From positions 1-64,000 of IMG/VR virus record IMGVR_UViG_3300032431_000004: a stretch of DNA of 64,000 bases. One strand, written 5' to 3'. The position numbers and the translations under genes were made by a program. Below the pieces are notes generated by a model, which had not been told where the DNA came from, did not search any database, and saw only the letters and a list, made by a program, of their open reading frames with translations. Numbering within the stretch: position 1 is the stretch's first letter; each line of letters begins with the position of its first letter. Below are positions 40,061 to 48,533 of the stretch, piece after piece. The stretch comes from a virus.

Positions 40061-43000
40061 CGATGCTGTCGATCGTGATGCAAAGGCATTAGCGGAGAGC
40101 CTGAAACGGACGCTTGGCAGTATCAAAATAAACAGTAAGCTAATCGATCTGGGCAATGCACCGGATGAGATTACGCGGCTAACTGCCAGCATTAAACAGC
40201 TTCAGTCAGCATCGGCAGATCCAAAGGCAGCTGCTCAGCTTCAAAAAGAAGCGCAGATCTTGCAAGAGCAGCTGCGCTATAAAAAAGAACTGGCTGCCAT
40301 TGAGGGGGCGGGTTTTGGGACTGAAGATGCTGCAAATGCGCGGGCACTGGCGGCTGAACTTAGTAAGTTAAACCTCCAAAAGATTGCCTCTGACTTTGAC
40401 AAGCTAGGGAACGCAGCGGCTACGGCGGCGGCAAAGGCGAAGGCGATTGAAAACAGTAGCCAGAATACATCTGCGCTGGCGACATCGCTAAACCGTAGCT
40501 TCACAGCAGCTCAGCAGTTTGCAGGCGGGTTAGGGCTGACAGCTCAGAAGGCCAATGAAGCGATCGCCAAACTGAGGGAATTGGATACGGTTGGCGCTAC
40601 CAATGCCCAAAAATTTGCGGTATTGAACAAAGAGCTTGGCATCACGCAACAGCAATTTGGATCACTCAATAGTGCAGCACTGCAAACCAGGGAAGGGTTG
40701 ACGGCAGTTGCAGGTGGTGCGGCTGCGATCGCGGCTGGCATTGCCGGGGTATTCGTTAAAGGCACTCAAGAATTTTTAGCATTTGACAATGCAATCCGTC
40801 AGTCTGGCGTCATTAGTGGGAGTCTAGGGACACCTCAGTTTGAAGCGCTAAGGGCAGAAGTTGAGCGGTTAGGGATCGCAACGACAAAGACCCCGGCTCA
40901 AATTGCTGAAATGAGTATCAGCCTTAGCCGCGCTGGCTTCACTGCTGAAGAAACGTCTGTGGCGCTTGCGGGGATTGTTCAAGCTTCAGAAGCTACCGGG
41001 GAGAACCTTGAGGTCGTTGGCGATATTATTTCAAGGACAGTACGGACGTTTAGCAAAGATATTGGGGAAACGCAAGATGTAGCCGACTTGCTAGTTCAAA
41101 CGGCTAACTCTACAAATACCTCTGTCCGGAGTCTAGGGGAATCCCTCTCCTATGTGGGAACTTCTGCGGCAACCAGCAACCAGCCGTTAGACGATACGTT
41201 AATTCTTTTGGGTCTGCTAGGGGATGTTGGACTAACCGGAAGTGCAGCCGGAACAACACTTGCAGAAACGATAGAAAGGCTTAAAATTGCTAGCGCCGGT
41301 GCGGAAACTGAGTTCAGCGGATTGGTGCGAGGAAGCGCAAAGGCGTCGCAGGCTTTTAACGTTATTGGAGCTTCAGCACGAAATACAGACGGCAGCATGA
41401 AGTCGGTGCTTGAAATCTTGCCTGAGATAAAAGCTAATTTAGCTGGCTTATCTCAGGTTGATCGGGATGTTGTCACAAAAGCGTTATTTGGGACTCAAGG
41501 GGCTAGAACTGTCAATGCGTTTCTTGCAGCCACTCCTGAACGCATCGCGGCTGTAACAGAAGAAGTCAAGAACTACAGCGGGGCATCCGCTAACGCCAGC
41601 GAAGAACTAAGACAGGGACTAGGAGGGGCAATCAATCTATTTACAGGCTCCCTCAGTGCAGCGGCTACAGAAGCGGGGCAATTTGTAGCAGTAGGTTTAG
41701 AGCCTGTAGTCAGGGCGGCAACTGGACTTCTAAATACGTTCCTTGGACTGCCAGCGCCCATCCAAGGATTTATCCTTGCCACTACCGCGCTGACAGGCGC
41801 GATCGCCGCTGCTGTTGCGGTTATTGCCACCTATCAGCTGCTAAATATCCAGCTATTAGCAGTGCAGGCCGCAGAAACCTTAGCGATGATTGCAACTACA
41901 ATTGCTACGAAAGGGGCGACGGCGGCGCAGCTGCTTTTTAATACTCAGATATCAATCACGCAGGCTAGGTTGATTGCTACTAGGGCAGCTTTGGCTGTAG
42001 GAGCGATCGCAAAATTAGCTTTTGCGGCAGCAACCGGTGGAGCTGCTGGGGCAATGGGAGCCTTTGCCGCTTCACTTGCTGCTGTAGCGCCTTTACTGAT
42101 CGTGATAGCGGCTGGCATTGCTGGCATTAAGTTTGCTCAGTATGCCAATGAATTAAGAGAAGCTAACGACGCGATCGCCCAATCGTCAACATCAGTAGAA
42201 TCTGCCAGCACAGAAGCATTCGCCGCAGCAAATCGCACTAAGGCAGCTACCGACAAATTAAATGAAGCAAGGTTGTCGGGGCAATCGGTTACCCAAAGCG
42301 AACTGGACGACGCAAAGAAGCTGACTGAAGCCAATGACGCCAGACTAAAGGGACTGCAGGAACAGCTTAAGCAGGTTGAAGCGATCTCCGTAGCCGGTGG
42401 GAGTGACGAGCAAAAAGCCAGTCAAGACGCGCTGACACAAACCATTAAAACTAGTATTGGGGCGCTTGAAGGGCAAAACAAAAAGCTAAAAGAATCGATC
42501 GGGTTAAGGGAAGGAGTTACTGATAGCATCGAAAGCCTGTCAGCAGGGTATGACGAACAACTTTCTGAACTTGAAAGGTTCAATCAGCAGAGAGAGCTTA
42601 GCGCTACCGAAGCCTTAGCCGCTGGCAATATCACAGAAGAGAAAGCCCGCGCTGACAACCTTATTGCTGAGCAGAATTATTTATCGCAGCGGATCGCGCT
42701 AAACGAATCAAAGCTTGCTGAGTTAGAAGCTGCTAGAGGCTCCGCAACTGACGCAGAATCACTCAAAAAAGCAGGTGAAGAAATTGTAAAAGTTGAAGCA
42801 ACTATCGCGGGCGATCGCCTGAAGGTTGCTCAAAACTCATTGGCGGAAAGGCGGCGGCTGCAAGAGGAAGAGGTGAAGGAATTGGCGATCGCTGAAACCG
42901 AAGCTCAAACAGCGATCGCAACCGCACGAGCGTCTGGCAGCATCACCGATGGAGAAGCTAACATTCGTAGGCTAGCGGCAACACGCGATCGCATTGCTGG

Positions 43001-44630
43001 TGAGCTAGCCCTTGAAATAAAAGGCTCGGCAGATAAACAAAAGATTGCTCAACTTGAATTGCAATTAGTTGAGAACGCAGCGGCACAACAAGAGGCTGTT
43101 GAGGCTGAATCCCTGAACCGCATTGCCAAAGCGACCCAGGAAGCTAACCGGCAGATTGAAGCATCGCAGAACGAACGGATTGCAGCCGTCAAGCAAGCTC
43201 AATTAGATGGCGTTGCTACTGAGGAGGAAGCTGCTAGGCAGATTGCTGACATCCAACGCAGCGGCACCGGGGAAAAGGTACAGGCAGTTGAGGATGAACT
43301 AGCAGCCCTAAGGGCGGCGCGGGCGGCGGGTACTGTTGATACTGAAACCGGAGCTGAAAAGGAAGCTGAGTTGATTCAGCAACTAGGCCAGCTCAGCCTA
43401 CAGCGATTAGATGACGAACTGGCTGCCAGAAAGGCTGTGCAGGAAGAGGCGATCGCAGCCATCCAACGGGAACTAGCCGCAAGCGATCGCGCTGCTGGAC
43501 GCAAGATAGCAGGGCTAGAGCGGCAGGTAGCGGCGCAACAGCAGGTAGAGGCATCGTTACAGCGTCAGTCTGATTTACTGTCGTCTCAGGCCAGCCTATC
43601 GCAAGCACTGAGCAATCTAGACCAGGTGCGATCGCAATCCTCAGTTGATAGATTCAGCCGTGCGCTTGAAATCCAGCAACGGCTCAATAGTGGAGAAGTA
43701 GAATCGGCACAGGTACAGCGGGCATTGCAGCAAGAACTATCGGGGCTAGGGGTTAGCCGTGGAGCAAGTGAGCTGAGCATTATTCGCCAGCGTCAAGCTG
43801 AAGAGGATCGGCTTGCTGCAATCCAACGGGTTGCCCTTTCTGCTAGACAGACTCAGGAACGGGCATCACTTGAGCTTGAAACTAGACGCAATCAGCTGGT
43901 ATCGCAACGTGCGGTTGTGGAGTCGCAGATCGCTGAAATTCAGGCACGGCAGAATCAAAATACTGCACAGGCATCGTTAAGGGAAGCACAGGTAACAGGC
44001 AATGCTGACCAGATAGCGGCGGCACAAGCTGATGTCGAATTAGCGCAGCAGTCTACCGACCTAGCAGGTCAATCACGGCTGATTGCTCAAGAGAATGCTA
44101 CAGCACAAGCCGCGATCGCTACCAATGCCAATGCTGCCTTACTCGCTCAACAAGCGGCTGAGTTGGTGCAAACTAGGGCAGCTGAGCAAGCAAGGCAATA
44201 TGCTCAAGCATTGGCAGCGGCAGAGGCAAGTAGCGCAGGTATCGCTAGGAATCTAAGCGGCGGCACACCACAGGCACGGCGCGATGGTGGTGGCGTGAAA
44301 GCTGGCGCTCCTTACTTGGTTGGGGAAGCTGGCCCTGAGCTGATTACCCCTAGGCGTAGCGGATGGGTGTGGACGGCGCAACAAACTGCTGAAATGCTAA
44401 AGGCAAGTGTACCCAAAAGTTTTACAGGCGGGGTAGCGATCGCGCCTGCGTCTAACCCAACATTGCCACTGCTCAAAGAAATTAGAGGGCTGCGAGCTGA
44501 CCTAAAAGCGTTAGATCGCCCACAACAAAACAATAACTTCACATTGGTAAACGAAGAAGACCCGTACGACAAAGTGGTCAAGACCGCCAGTGCATTGCTG
44601 AGGGGGCGGATTCAGAGCTTGGGGTTGTGA
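40017..44630 (+). CDS. tape measure protein
   Basis: 1537 residues. Long helical protein; residues about 220-520 resemble the PhageMin_Tail/TP901 core (LAFDNAIRQSGVISGSLG, VGDIISRTVRTFSKDIGET, QPLDDTLILLGLLGDVGLTG). Several hydrophobic stretches at about 560-710 (LVVIAAGIAGIK-like) may insert in membrane during injection. A long Gln/Ala/Glu-rich coiled coil follows. C-terminal RDGGGVKAGAPYLVGEAGPE near 1422 is the usual tape-measure ending. By the usual 1.5 angstrom per residue the tail would be roughly 230 nm. Confidence 0.9.
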   Translation: MVANTTAVIRLSLNSDAVDRDAKALAESLKRTLGSIKINSKLIDLGNAPDEITRLTASIKQLQSASADPKAAAQLQKEAQILQEQLRYKKELAAIEGAGFGTEDAANARALAAELSKLNLQKIASDFDKLGNAAATAAAKAKAIENSSQNTSALATSLNRSFTAAQQFAGGLGLTAQKANEAIAKLRELDTVGATNAQKFAVLNKELGITQQQFGSLNSAALQTREGLTAVAGGAAAIAAGIAGVFVKGTQEFLAFDNAIRQSGVISGSLGTPQFEALRAEVERLGIATTKTPAQIAEMSISLSRAGFTAEETSVALAGIVQASEATGENLEVVGDIISRTVRTFSKDIGETQDVADLLVQTANSTNTSVRSLGESLSYVGTSAATSNQPLDDTLILLGLLGDVGLTGSAAGTTLAETIERLKIASAGAETEFSGLVRGSAKASQAFNVIGASARNTDGSMKSVLEILPEIKANLAGLSQVDRDVVTKALFGTQGARTVNAFLAATPERIAAVTEEVKNYSGASANASEELRQGLGGAINLFTGSLSAAATEAGQFVAVGLEPVVRAATGLLNTFLGLPAPIQGFILATTALTGAIAAAVAVIATYQLLNIQLLAVQAAETLAMIATTIATKGATAAQLLFNTQISITQARLIATRAALAVGAIAKLAFAAATGGAAGAMGAFAASLAAVAPLLIVIAAGIAGIKFAQYANELREANDAIAQSSTSVESASTEAFAAANRTKAATDKLNEARLSGQSVTQSELDDAKKLTEANDARLKGLQEQLKQVEAISVAGGSDEQKASQDALTQTIKTSIGALEGQNKKLKESIGLREGVTDSIESLSAGYDEQLSELERFNQQRELSATEALAAGNITEEKARADNLIAEQNYLSQRIALNESKLAELEAARGSATDAESLKKAGEEIVKVEATIAGDRLKVAQNSLAERRRLQEEEVKELAIAETEAQTAIATARASGSITDGEANIRRLAATRDRIAGELALEIKGSADKQKIAQLELQLVENAAAQQEAVEAESLNRIAKATQEANRQIEASQNERIAAVKQAQLDGVATEEEAARQIADIQRSGTGEKVQAVEDELAALRAARAAGTVDTETGAEKEAELIQQLGQLSLQRLDDELAARKAVQEEAIAAIQRELAASDRAAGRKIAGLERQVAAQQQVEASLQRQSDLLSSQASLSQALSNLDQVRSQSSVDRFSRALEIQQRLNSGEVESAQVQRALQQELSGLGVSRGASELSIIRQRQAEEDRLAAIQRVALSARQTQERASLELETRRNQLVSQRAVVESQIAEIQARQNQNTAQASLREAQVTGNADQIAAAQADVELAQQSTDLAGQSRLIAQENATAQAAIATNANAALLAQQAAELVQTRAAEQARQYAQALAAAEASSAGIARNLSGGTPQARRDGGGVKAGAPYLVGEAGPELITPRRSGWVWTAQQTAEMLKASVPKSFTGGVAIAPASNPTLPLLKEIRGLRADLKALDRPQQNNNFTLVNEEDPYDKVVKTASALLRGRIQSLGL

Positions 44631-44688
44631 AGGCGACGAAACTTGCGATCGTCCCTTTGCTACTTACTCGTAAACTAGTAGAATAAAT

Positions 44689-44756
44689 AAACACGATGGG
44701 TATCGAACAACCTCGCCAACGCGAGGCTACGGCGTAAGCCTAGACCCATCGTGTTT
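44689..44756 (+). terminator. three-way-junction terminator after the tape measure
   Basis: Outer stem AAACACGATGGGT (44689-44701) with ACCCATCGTGTTT (44744-44756); inside are CCTCGC-caac-GCGAGG and AGGCT...AGCCT hairpins; then GTGTTTTT. The outer stem and U tract make a terminator; the two inner hairpins are unusual for one. Confidence 0.7.
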
Positions 44757-44921
44757 GTGTTTTTATAACTAATTGAACCAATCTTCAGTAAAAAACGGGT
44801 GTTCGATGGCCAGGGCTGAATCCTCATTGGTAAAGGGTTTTAGTGTTTTATTGGTCACGATTTTGGCTGTTCATTGGCCACGCACTTCCACCCATTTTGG
44901 TAGGCAAAGAAATGGCCTCTT

Positions 44922-45116
44922 TTGACTCAACTTGTGGCAGCGCGGCGATCGCAATTAATATCGGCTAAATTGAGGCAACCCCTAGCCCCAAAAGATATGA
45001 AACTTGCGATCGCACGTCAGCTAGCACCGGGCGGCGTTACACAGATTGAGTGGCCTGTCGATATTCAGCCGCAAACCGGGACGGCGATCGCGCTTGATTC
45101 GGTTGAGGTCTGGTAG
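44922..45116 (+). CDS. small hypothetical protein (start uncertain)
   Basis: 64 residues if the TTG at 44922 is used, 39 from the ATG at 44997. Ends IEWPVDIQPQTGTAIALDSV plus EVW, followed 16 bases on by a strong terminator, which argues for a transcribed gene. The 165 bases upstream, after the tape-measure terminator, contain nothing recognisable. Confidence 0.4.
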   Translation: MTQLVAARRSQLISAKLRQPLAPKDMKLAIARQLAPGGVTQIEWPVDIQPQTGTAIALDSVEVW

Positions 45117-45132
45117 GGCGATGTTTAAAGTA

Positions 45133-45164
45133 GAAACCCCCTAACTTCACTGCTAGGGGGTTTC
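45133..45164 (+). terminator. strong intrinsic terminator
   Basis: GAAACCCCCTA, ten-base loop, TAGGGGGTTTC then TTTGATGAG. Ends rightward transcription after the small gene at 44922. Confidence 0.85.
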
Positions 45165-45333
45165 TTTGATGAGTTGAGTTGAAGAGAGTGGAGAAGAGCT
45201 GAGTCGGGCTGAGGCGCGTCGTTCCCTTAATATAGCAAAACCCCCAGCCGTTAAGCCAGGGGTTCTTTGATGAGACGAAACGTGATGAGCCGAGAGGAGT
45301 CGAGGAGAGTCGAGCAGAGAGGAGCCGTTCCCC
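45165..45333. other. tandem terminator plus purine-rich tract units
   Basis: Two similar units: hairpin ending GGGGTTTCTTTGATGAG or GGGGTTCTTTGATGAG, then about 55 bases made largely of GAG, GAGT and GAGG, then CGTTCCC. No gene is seen. Function unknown. Confidence 0.4.
45239..45264. terminator. second intrinsic terminator
   Basis: AACCCC, 14-base loop, GGGGTT with flanking A and T residues. On the minus strand it would end transcripts of the P63C-like gene. Confidence 0.6.
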
Positions 45334-45349
45334 TATCCTACCTTAAACA

Positions 45350-46120
45350 TCAGGTCAGATCCATTTCCATCTGCCAGCCATCACCATAGAATTCATTGCA
45401 CAATGCCCTGAAATTATCCTTTGACCCTCTAGACAGCCCCATGAAGGTGTCTAGCCTGACCACGTGGGGAGCAAGCCTATCACGGATCTCTTCTGGTAGG
45501 AATTGGTGAATCTTGTGCCTGCGAATCCCATTCTGAGGAGGGTTTAGCTGGTTGATTTTTGCCTTTTCTTCAGCCGTCATCCAACTGTAGACAAACTTCC
45601 AATAGCCACTGCCGCCAAACCAGCCAAAAAACGGACGGCAAAATTTAGGATCAAAGAAGATCTCCCACGGCGCGGCTTCATCCAAGATGCGATCGATTGA
45701 CCGATGCGATTCTGGGGCTGATATGTACCGCTCTGGTAACCATCCCGTCTGAGTTTGGATGTAGGAGGTCAAGCCAATGTTGACAGTCGCAGGCAGAACG
45801 TCTTGAGCCTTTTCCCTTCCCTCAAACGCATAGTGTTGGATGACTGCCGCGCAAAAGTCTGACGGCCAAGCGCTGATTTTCCCACCATTCTTTGCGAACT
45901 TGGTACGCAGGTCTAAAGCTTTGCCTGTAAACGGTTCTAGAGATCTAGATACCTTTTTGGTACGCAGCGATTCTAGGAGTTTTCGGATGCTCCCTTCACT
46001 AACTCCACAGGCTCTAGCTATACCCCGCTGGCTCATGAAGGAAGCCCCGGTAGCTACAACCGTAAAATACTCAACACCATTGATTTCTGATTTCAAAAAC
46101 TCTAAGCTTGTTACAGCCAT
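45350..46120 (-). CDS. P63C-domain-like phage regulator
   Basis: 256 residues; TAGAGGTAGACCG before the ATG. N-terminus SQRGIARACGVSEGSIRKLL is a helix-turn-helix. The middle FCAAVIQHYAFEG and GLTSYIQTQTGWLPERY match the protein at 29290. The C-terminus (PWEIFFDPKFCRPFFGWFGG, then KIHQFLPEEIRDRLAPHVVR) resembles the P63C domain of phage proteins. Leftward gene embedded in the rightward tail region, bounded by terminators, so it is an independently controlled unit (a moron-like gene). Confidence 0.65.
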   Translation of the reverse strand: MAVTSLEFLKSEINGVEYFTVVATGASFMSQRGIARACGVSEGSIRKLLESLRTKKVSRSLEPFTGKALDLRTKFAKNGGKISAWPSDFCAAVIQHYAFEGREKAQDVLPATVNIGLTSYIQTQTGWLPERYISAPESHRSIDRILDEAAPWEIFFDPKFCRPFFGWFGGSGYWKFVYSWMTAEEKAKINQLNPPQNGIRRHKIHQFLPEEIRDRLAPHVVRLDTFMGLSRGSKDNFRALCNEFYGDGWQMEMDLT

Positions 46121-46191
46121 CGGTCTACCTCTACTAGATTGTGGTCAGCGATCGCACCAAGGTAACAACTCAGTGCGATCGCGCTTCTCTA

Positions 46192-46237
46192 ATTATATGC
46201 TGAAATCTCCCTCTGGCATTACCGCTAGGGGGATTTC
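46192..46237 (-). promoter_or_regulatory. candidate leftward promoter behind an insulating hairpin
   Basis: On the minus strand TATAAT is a perfect -10 at 46197-46192; the -35 is poor. Just upstream of it lies the hairpin GAAATCTCCCT...AGGGGGATTTC (46202-46237), which would stop transcription arriving from repeat F. Suits an autonomous promoter for the P63C-like gene. Confidence 0.5.
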
Positions 46238-46266
46238 TACTTTAAAGCCAATTACCCTCTAAAAAC

Positions 46267-46556
46267 AGGCAGTGTCTACATGACAGTCAACAAATTGGCA
46301 ACACACTTAAAGCCTTGGTATATATAGGTTAGATGCCTGCCGTCGCACCGTCACAGACTTTTCTGATTTCAAAATAGAACAGGATTTAGAGTTATTAATT
46401 CAGTAAAATAAATATCTAATCCTCTTAGAGGTAATCCTTGGCAGCAAACCTAAAACTACTAGATGCCAGTGACGCTGCGACGGGAGGCATCAAGCCTGTG
46501 CTGAGTATGGGTTTAACCCTGTTGCCAAATCCATGACAGTCAACATGACACTGCCC
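46267..46556 (-). repeat. palindromic element, complete copy F (inverted orientation)
   Basis: 290 bp, from AAAACAGGCAGTGTCTACAT to ATGACACTGCC. Its left arm equals the right arm of copy B read backwards (GTCAACAAATTGGCAACACA, CCTTGGTATATATA), so the element is inverted relative to B and D. It separates the divergent P63C-like and tail genes. Confidence 0.85.
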
Positions 46557-46571
46557 CCTTTTAGCCAAAAT

Positions 46572-46600
46572 GCGATCTGCAAACAGCGCTTCGCGATCGC
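46572..46600 (+). repeat. HIP1-type short interspersed repeat, copy 3
   Basis: GCGATCTGCAAACAGCGCTT then CGCGATCGC; immediately after palindromic element F and before a tail gene. Confidence 0.6.
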
Positions 46601-46652
46601 CCATAGCCTCCAACTGGAATATAGTGGAAAGCGATCGCGCTTTTGAGGCAAC

Positions 46653-47159
46653 ATGGCACGCTGGCAAGTCAGGATTAGGCAACCCGCATCGGCCACCCCG
46701 GTCATCCCTGAACTGGTGTTGGACACTTTTGGGGAAGATGGCTATAACCGATCGCAGATTCAGCAGGTGAACCTCAGAGACTTCACGGTTGGCGGATCAG
46801 CCATCATCAGCGGTGCCACGTATCCCTATCGCTACACATGGGCGATCGCGTGTCAGGTTTCAGAAGATGACGCGCTGCAATTGGAGGCGCTGGTAATTTG
46901 GCAAGACAAGCGATATGCCGCAGGGTTAGACGGGCGACTGAGGTTGATAGATGAGGTAGAGCTTTTGCCACCAGAAGCCGCGCCACATTCCAAAACGCTC
47001 ATTGCTCCTGAAACGAATTCCTATGGGTTTCTCCGTGGGTTTGGCAGCTTCAATGTGAAAATAAGCCTACCTGATAGCCACAAGACTCATGTGGGGAGAA
47101 GTGCTGAGGATGGCCTACCAGTGAAGCTGCTTCAGTTCAGTGCGGTAGAGTTGCCCTGA
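46653..47159 (+). CDS. tail protein (distal-tail region)
   Basis: 168 residues, GAGGCAAC before the ATG. Beta protein beginning MARWQVRIRQPASATPVIPE, with a basic N-terminus. Lies after the tape measure, where distal tail proteins are found; no clear family. Confidence 0.5.
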   Translation: MARWQVRIRQPASATPVIPELVLDTFGEDGYNRSQIQQVNLRDFTVGGSAIISGATYPYRYTWAIACQVSEDDALQLEALVIWQDKRYAAGLDGRLRLIDEVELLPPEAAPHSKTLIAPETNSYGFLRGFGSFNVKISLPDSHKTHVGRSAEDGLPVKLLQFSAVELP

Positions 47160-47199
47160 TGGGCTATTGTGAATAGGAATTTAATGAGGTTTTCTATAT

Positions 47200-47826
47200 A
47201 TGCTGAGTAGTCCTGAAAATATTCAAACGACTGAGGAATGGATCGCTCAACTCTCAGAGGCTACCGGGAAGAGCTTTGAGATAGTGGGAGATATTCTCTT
47301 AAGGACGATGCGGACGTTTTACAAAGAAATTGGAGAAACCTATTTACTAGCTGATCAGCTAGTTGCGGTGATCAGCTCAACCAATACCTCAATCTTAGGA
47401 TTGGGTGAGTCCTTAGCTTTCGTAGGGCCGATTGCTGCCCTTATGAACCAGCCACTAGATGACGTTCTAATCCTGCTAGGTCTGCTGGGAGATGCTGGCA
47501 TTGAGGGGAGTATGGCGGGCATAGGCTTGATGGCTGTCTTAAATCGACTTCAAGTTACGTCGGCAGCGGCAGAACCAGAATCCATTAAGAGAACTTTTGA
47601 TATCGTCAGCGCTTCTGCCAAGAATAGCGACGGATCAATGAGATCCGTTTTAGAAATACTTCCAGAGCTTCGGGGAAGCATTGGCAAGCTATGGCAAGCT
47701 GAGCAAGGCATTTTGATGGAGGCATTGTTTGGGGTAGAAGGCGCACCAGTTTTTCAGGCATTGTTCAATACAACTCCAGAACATGTCGCGATCGTTACCA
47801 GTCGAGTCAAGAGCGCTGGCAGGTAG
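47200..47826 (+). CDS. stand-alone tape-measure fragment protein 1
   Basis: 208 residues that align along their length with tape-measure residues of about 320-520: shared GDI(I/L)xRTxRTFxKxIGET, SSTNTS..GLGESL, QPLDD.LILLGLLGD and DGSM(K/R)SVLEILPE. Divergence is large (about half the residues), and the frame is intact with its own start and a GAGG site, so it is not a fresh pseudogene. It may be a retained domain duplicate with an assembly or superinfection role. Confidence 0.6.
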   Translation: MLSSPENIQTTEEWIAQLSEATGKSFEIVGDILLRTMRTFYKEIGETYLLADQLVAVISSTNTSILGLGESLAFVGPIAALMNQPLDDVLILLGLLGDAGIEGSMAGIGLMAVLNRLQVTSAAAEPESIKRTFDIVSASAKNSDGSMRSVLEILPELRGSIGKLWQAEQGILMEALFGVEGAPVFQALFNTTPEHVAIVTSRVKSAGR

Positions 47827-47893
47827 CCGCACCTGAACACCGAAGGAGAGTAGTGGGTTATTCTGAATGGAAATTTAACGAGGTTTCTTACGT

Positions 47894-48289
47894 ATGCTGA
47901 GCAGTTCTGGAGAGAATTTAGACGCCGCTGAAATGGTCGTTGCCAGTCAGATCAGGATAGTAGATGAGCTACAGCAAAAAGCGATCGCAGATCCGCTGAA
48001 TATTAATATTGCCACAGCTTTGAGCGCCCATTCTGCTACGCTCTCTTCGCTGTGGAGCATGATTTTTGTTAGGGGGGAGGAACTGGCGATGGAGCTGAGT
48101 AATGAGGGTTATCCCTTGGCAGAAGCCCCGAGACTAAATGGCGAGGTTCTACAATCACGGAGCGATGGCGGTTCAATACCTGCGGACTTCCCTCTCAGGC
48201 TAGGAGAGTCTGGCCCCGAGTTATTCTATCCTTGGGAGCGCTTATCTACTGGTGAAATTGGCATTGTCAAAAATATTTCATGGGGCTAA
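47894..48289 (+). CDS. stand-alone tape-measure fragment protein 2
   Basis: 131 residues. N-terminal helix; the C-terminal 50 residues (RSDGGSIPADFPLRLGESGP then ELFYPWERLSTGE) match the tape-measure ending near residue 1420-1445. It shares its start (MLSSxxEN) and about 45 bases of upstream leader with fragment protein 1, so both come from a common expression cassette. Confidence 0.6.
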   Translation: MLSSSGENLDAAEMVVASQIRIVDELQQKAIADPLNINIATALSAHSATLSSLWSMIFVRGEELAMELSNEGYPLAEAPRLNGEVLQSRSDGGSIPADFPLRLGESGPELFYPWERLSTGEIGIVKNISWG

Positions 48290-48293
48290 ACCG

Positions 48294-48533
48294 ATGGGTA
48301 TCGAAAACACAAGCAAGCCGACAGGTGAAAACGATCGCATTTGGAGAGGCCACATCGTTAGCCTAGGCAAGGAATATCAGCGCTGTGAGTCTTCAGGCGC
48401 AAGGGATATTTGGTATTGGCGGTTCGTTTTAGACGTTGCCACTTGGGCACTTGACCAATGCAATAAGCGATTGAGCGCACCGGTACTCAGAACATGGCAT
48501 TATCAAAAAGAATTGAAACGCGATCGCACATGA
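48294..48533 (+). CDS. small hypothetical protein
   Basis: 79 residues from ATG 48294: MGIENTSKPTGENDRIWRGH, later YQRCESSGARDIWYWRFVLD. The first bases CGATGGGTATCGAA match 44694-44707 in the terminator after the tape measure, suggesting that both places once held a copy of this gene start. Overlaps the exonuclease gene by 4 nt. Confidence 0.5.
   Translation: MGIENTSKPTGENDRIWRGHIVSLGKEYQRCESSGARDIWYWRFVLDVATWALDQCNKRLSAPVLRTWHYQKELKRDRT

Noticed and set aside
40277-44581. Several Ala/Ser-rich leftward frames across the tape measure
   Set aside because: They are complements of the low-complexity coiled-coil coding sequence and lack starts, ribosome sites and motifs.
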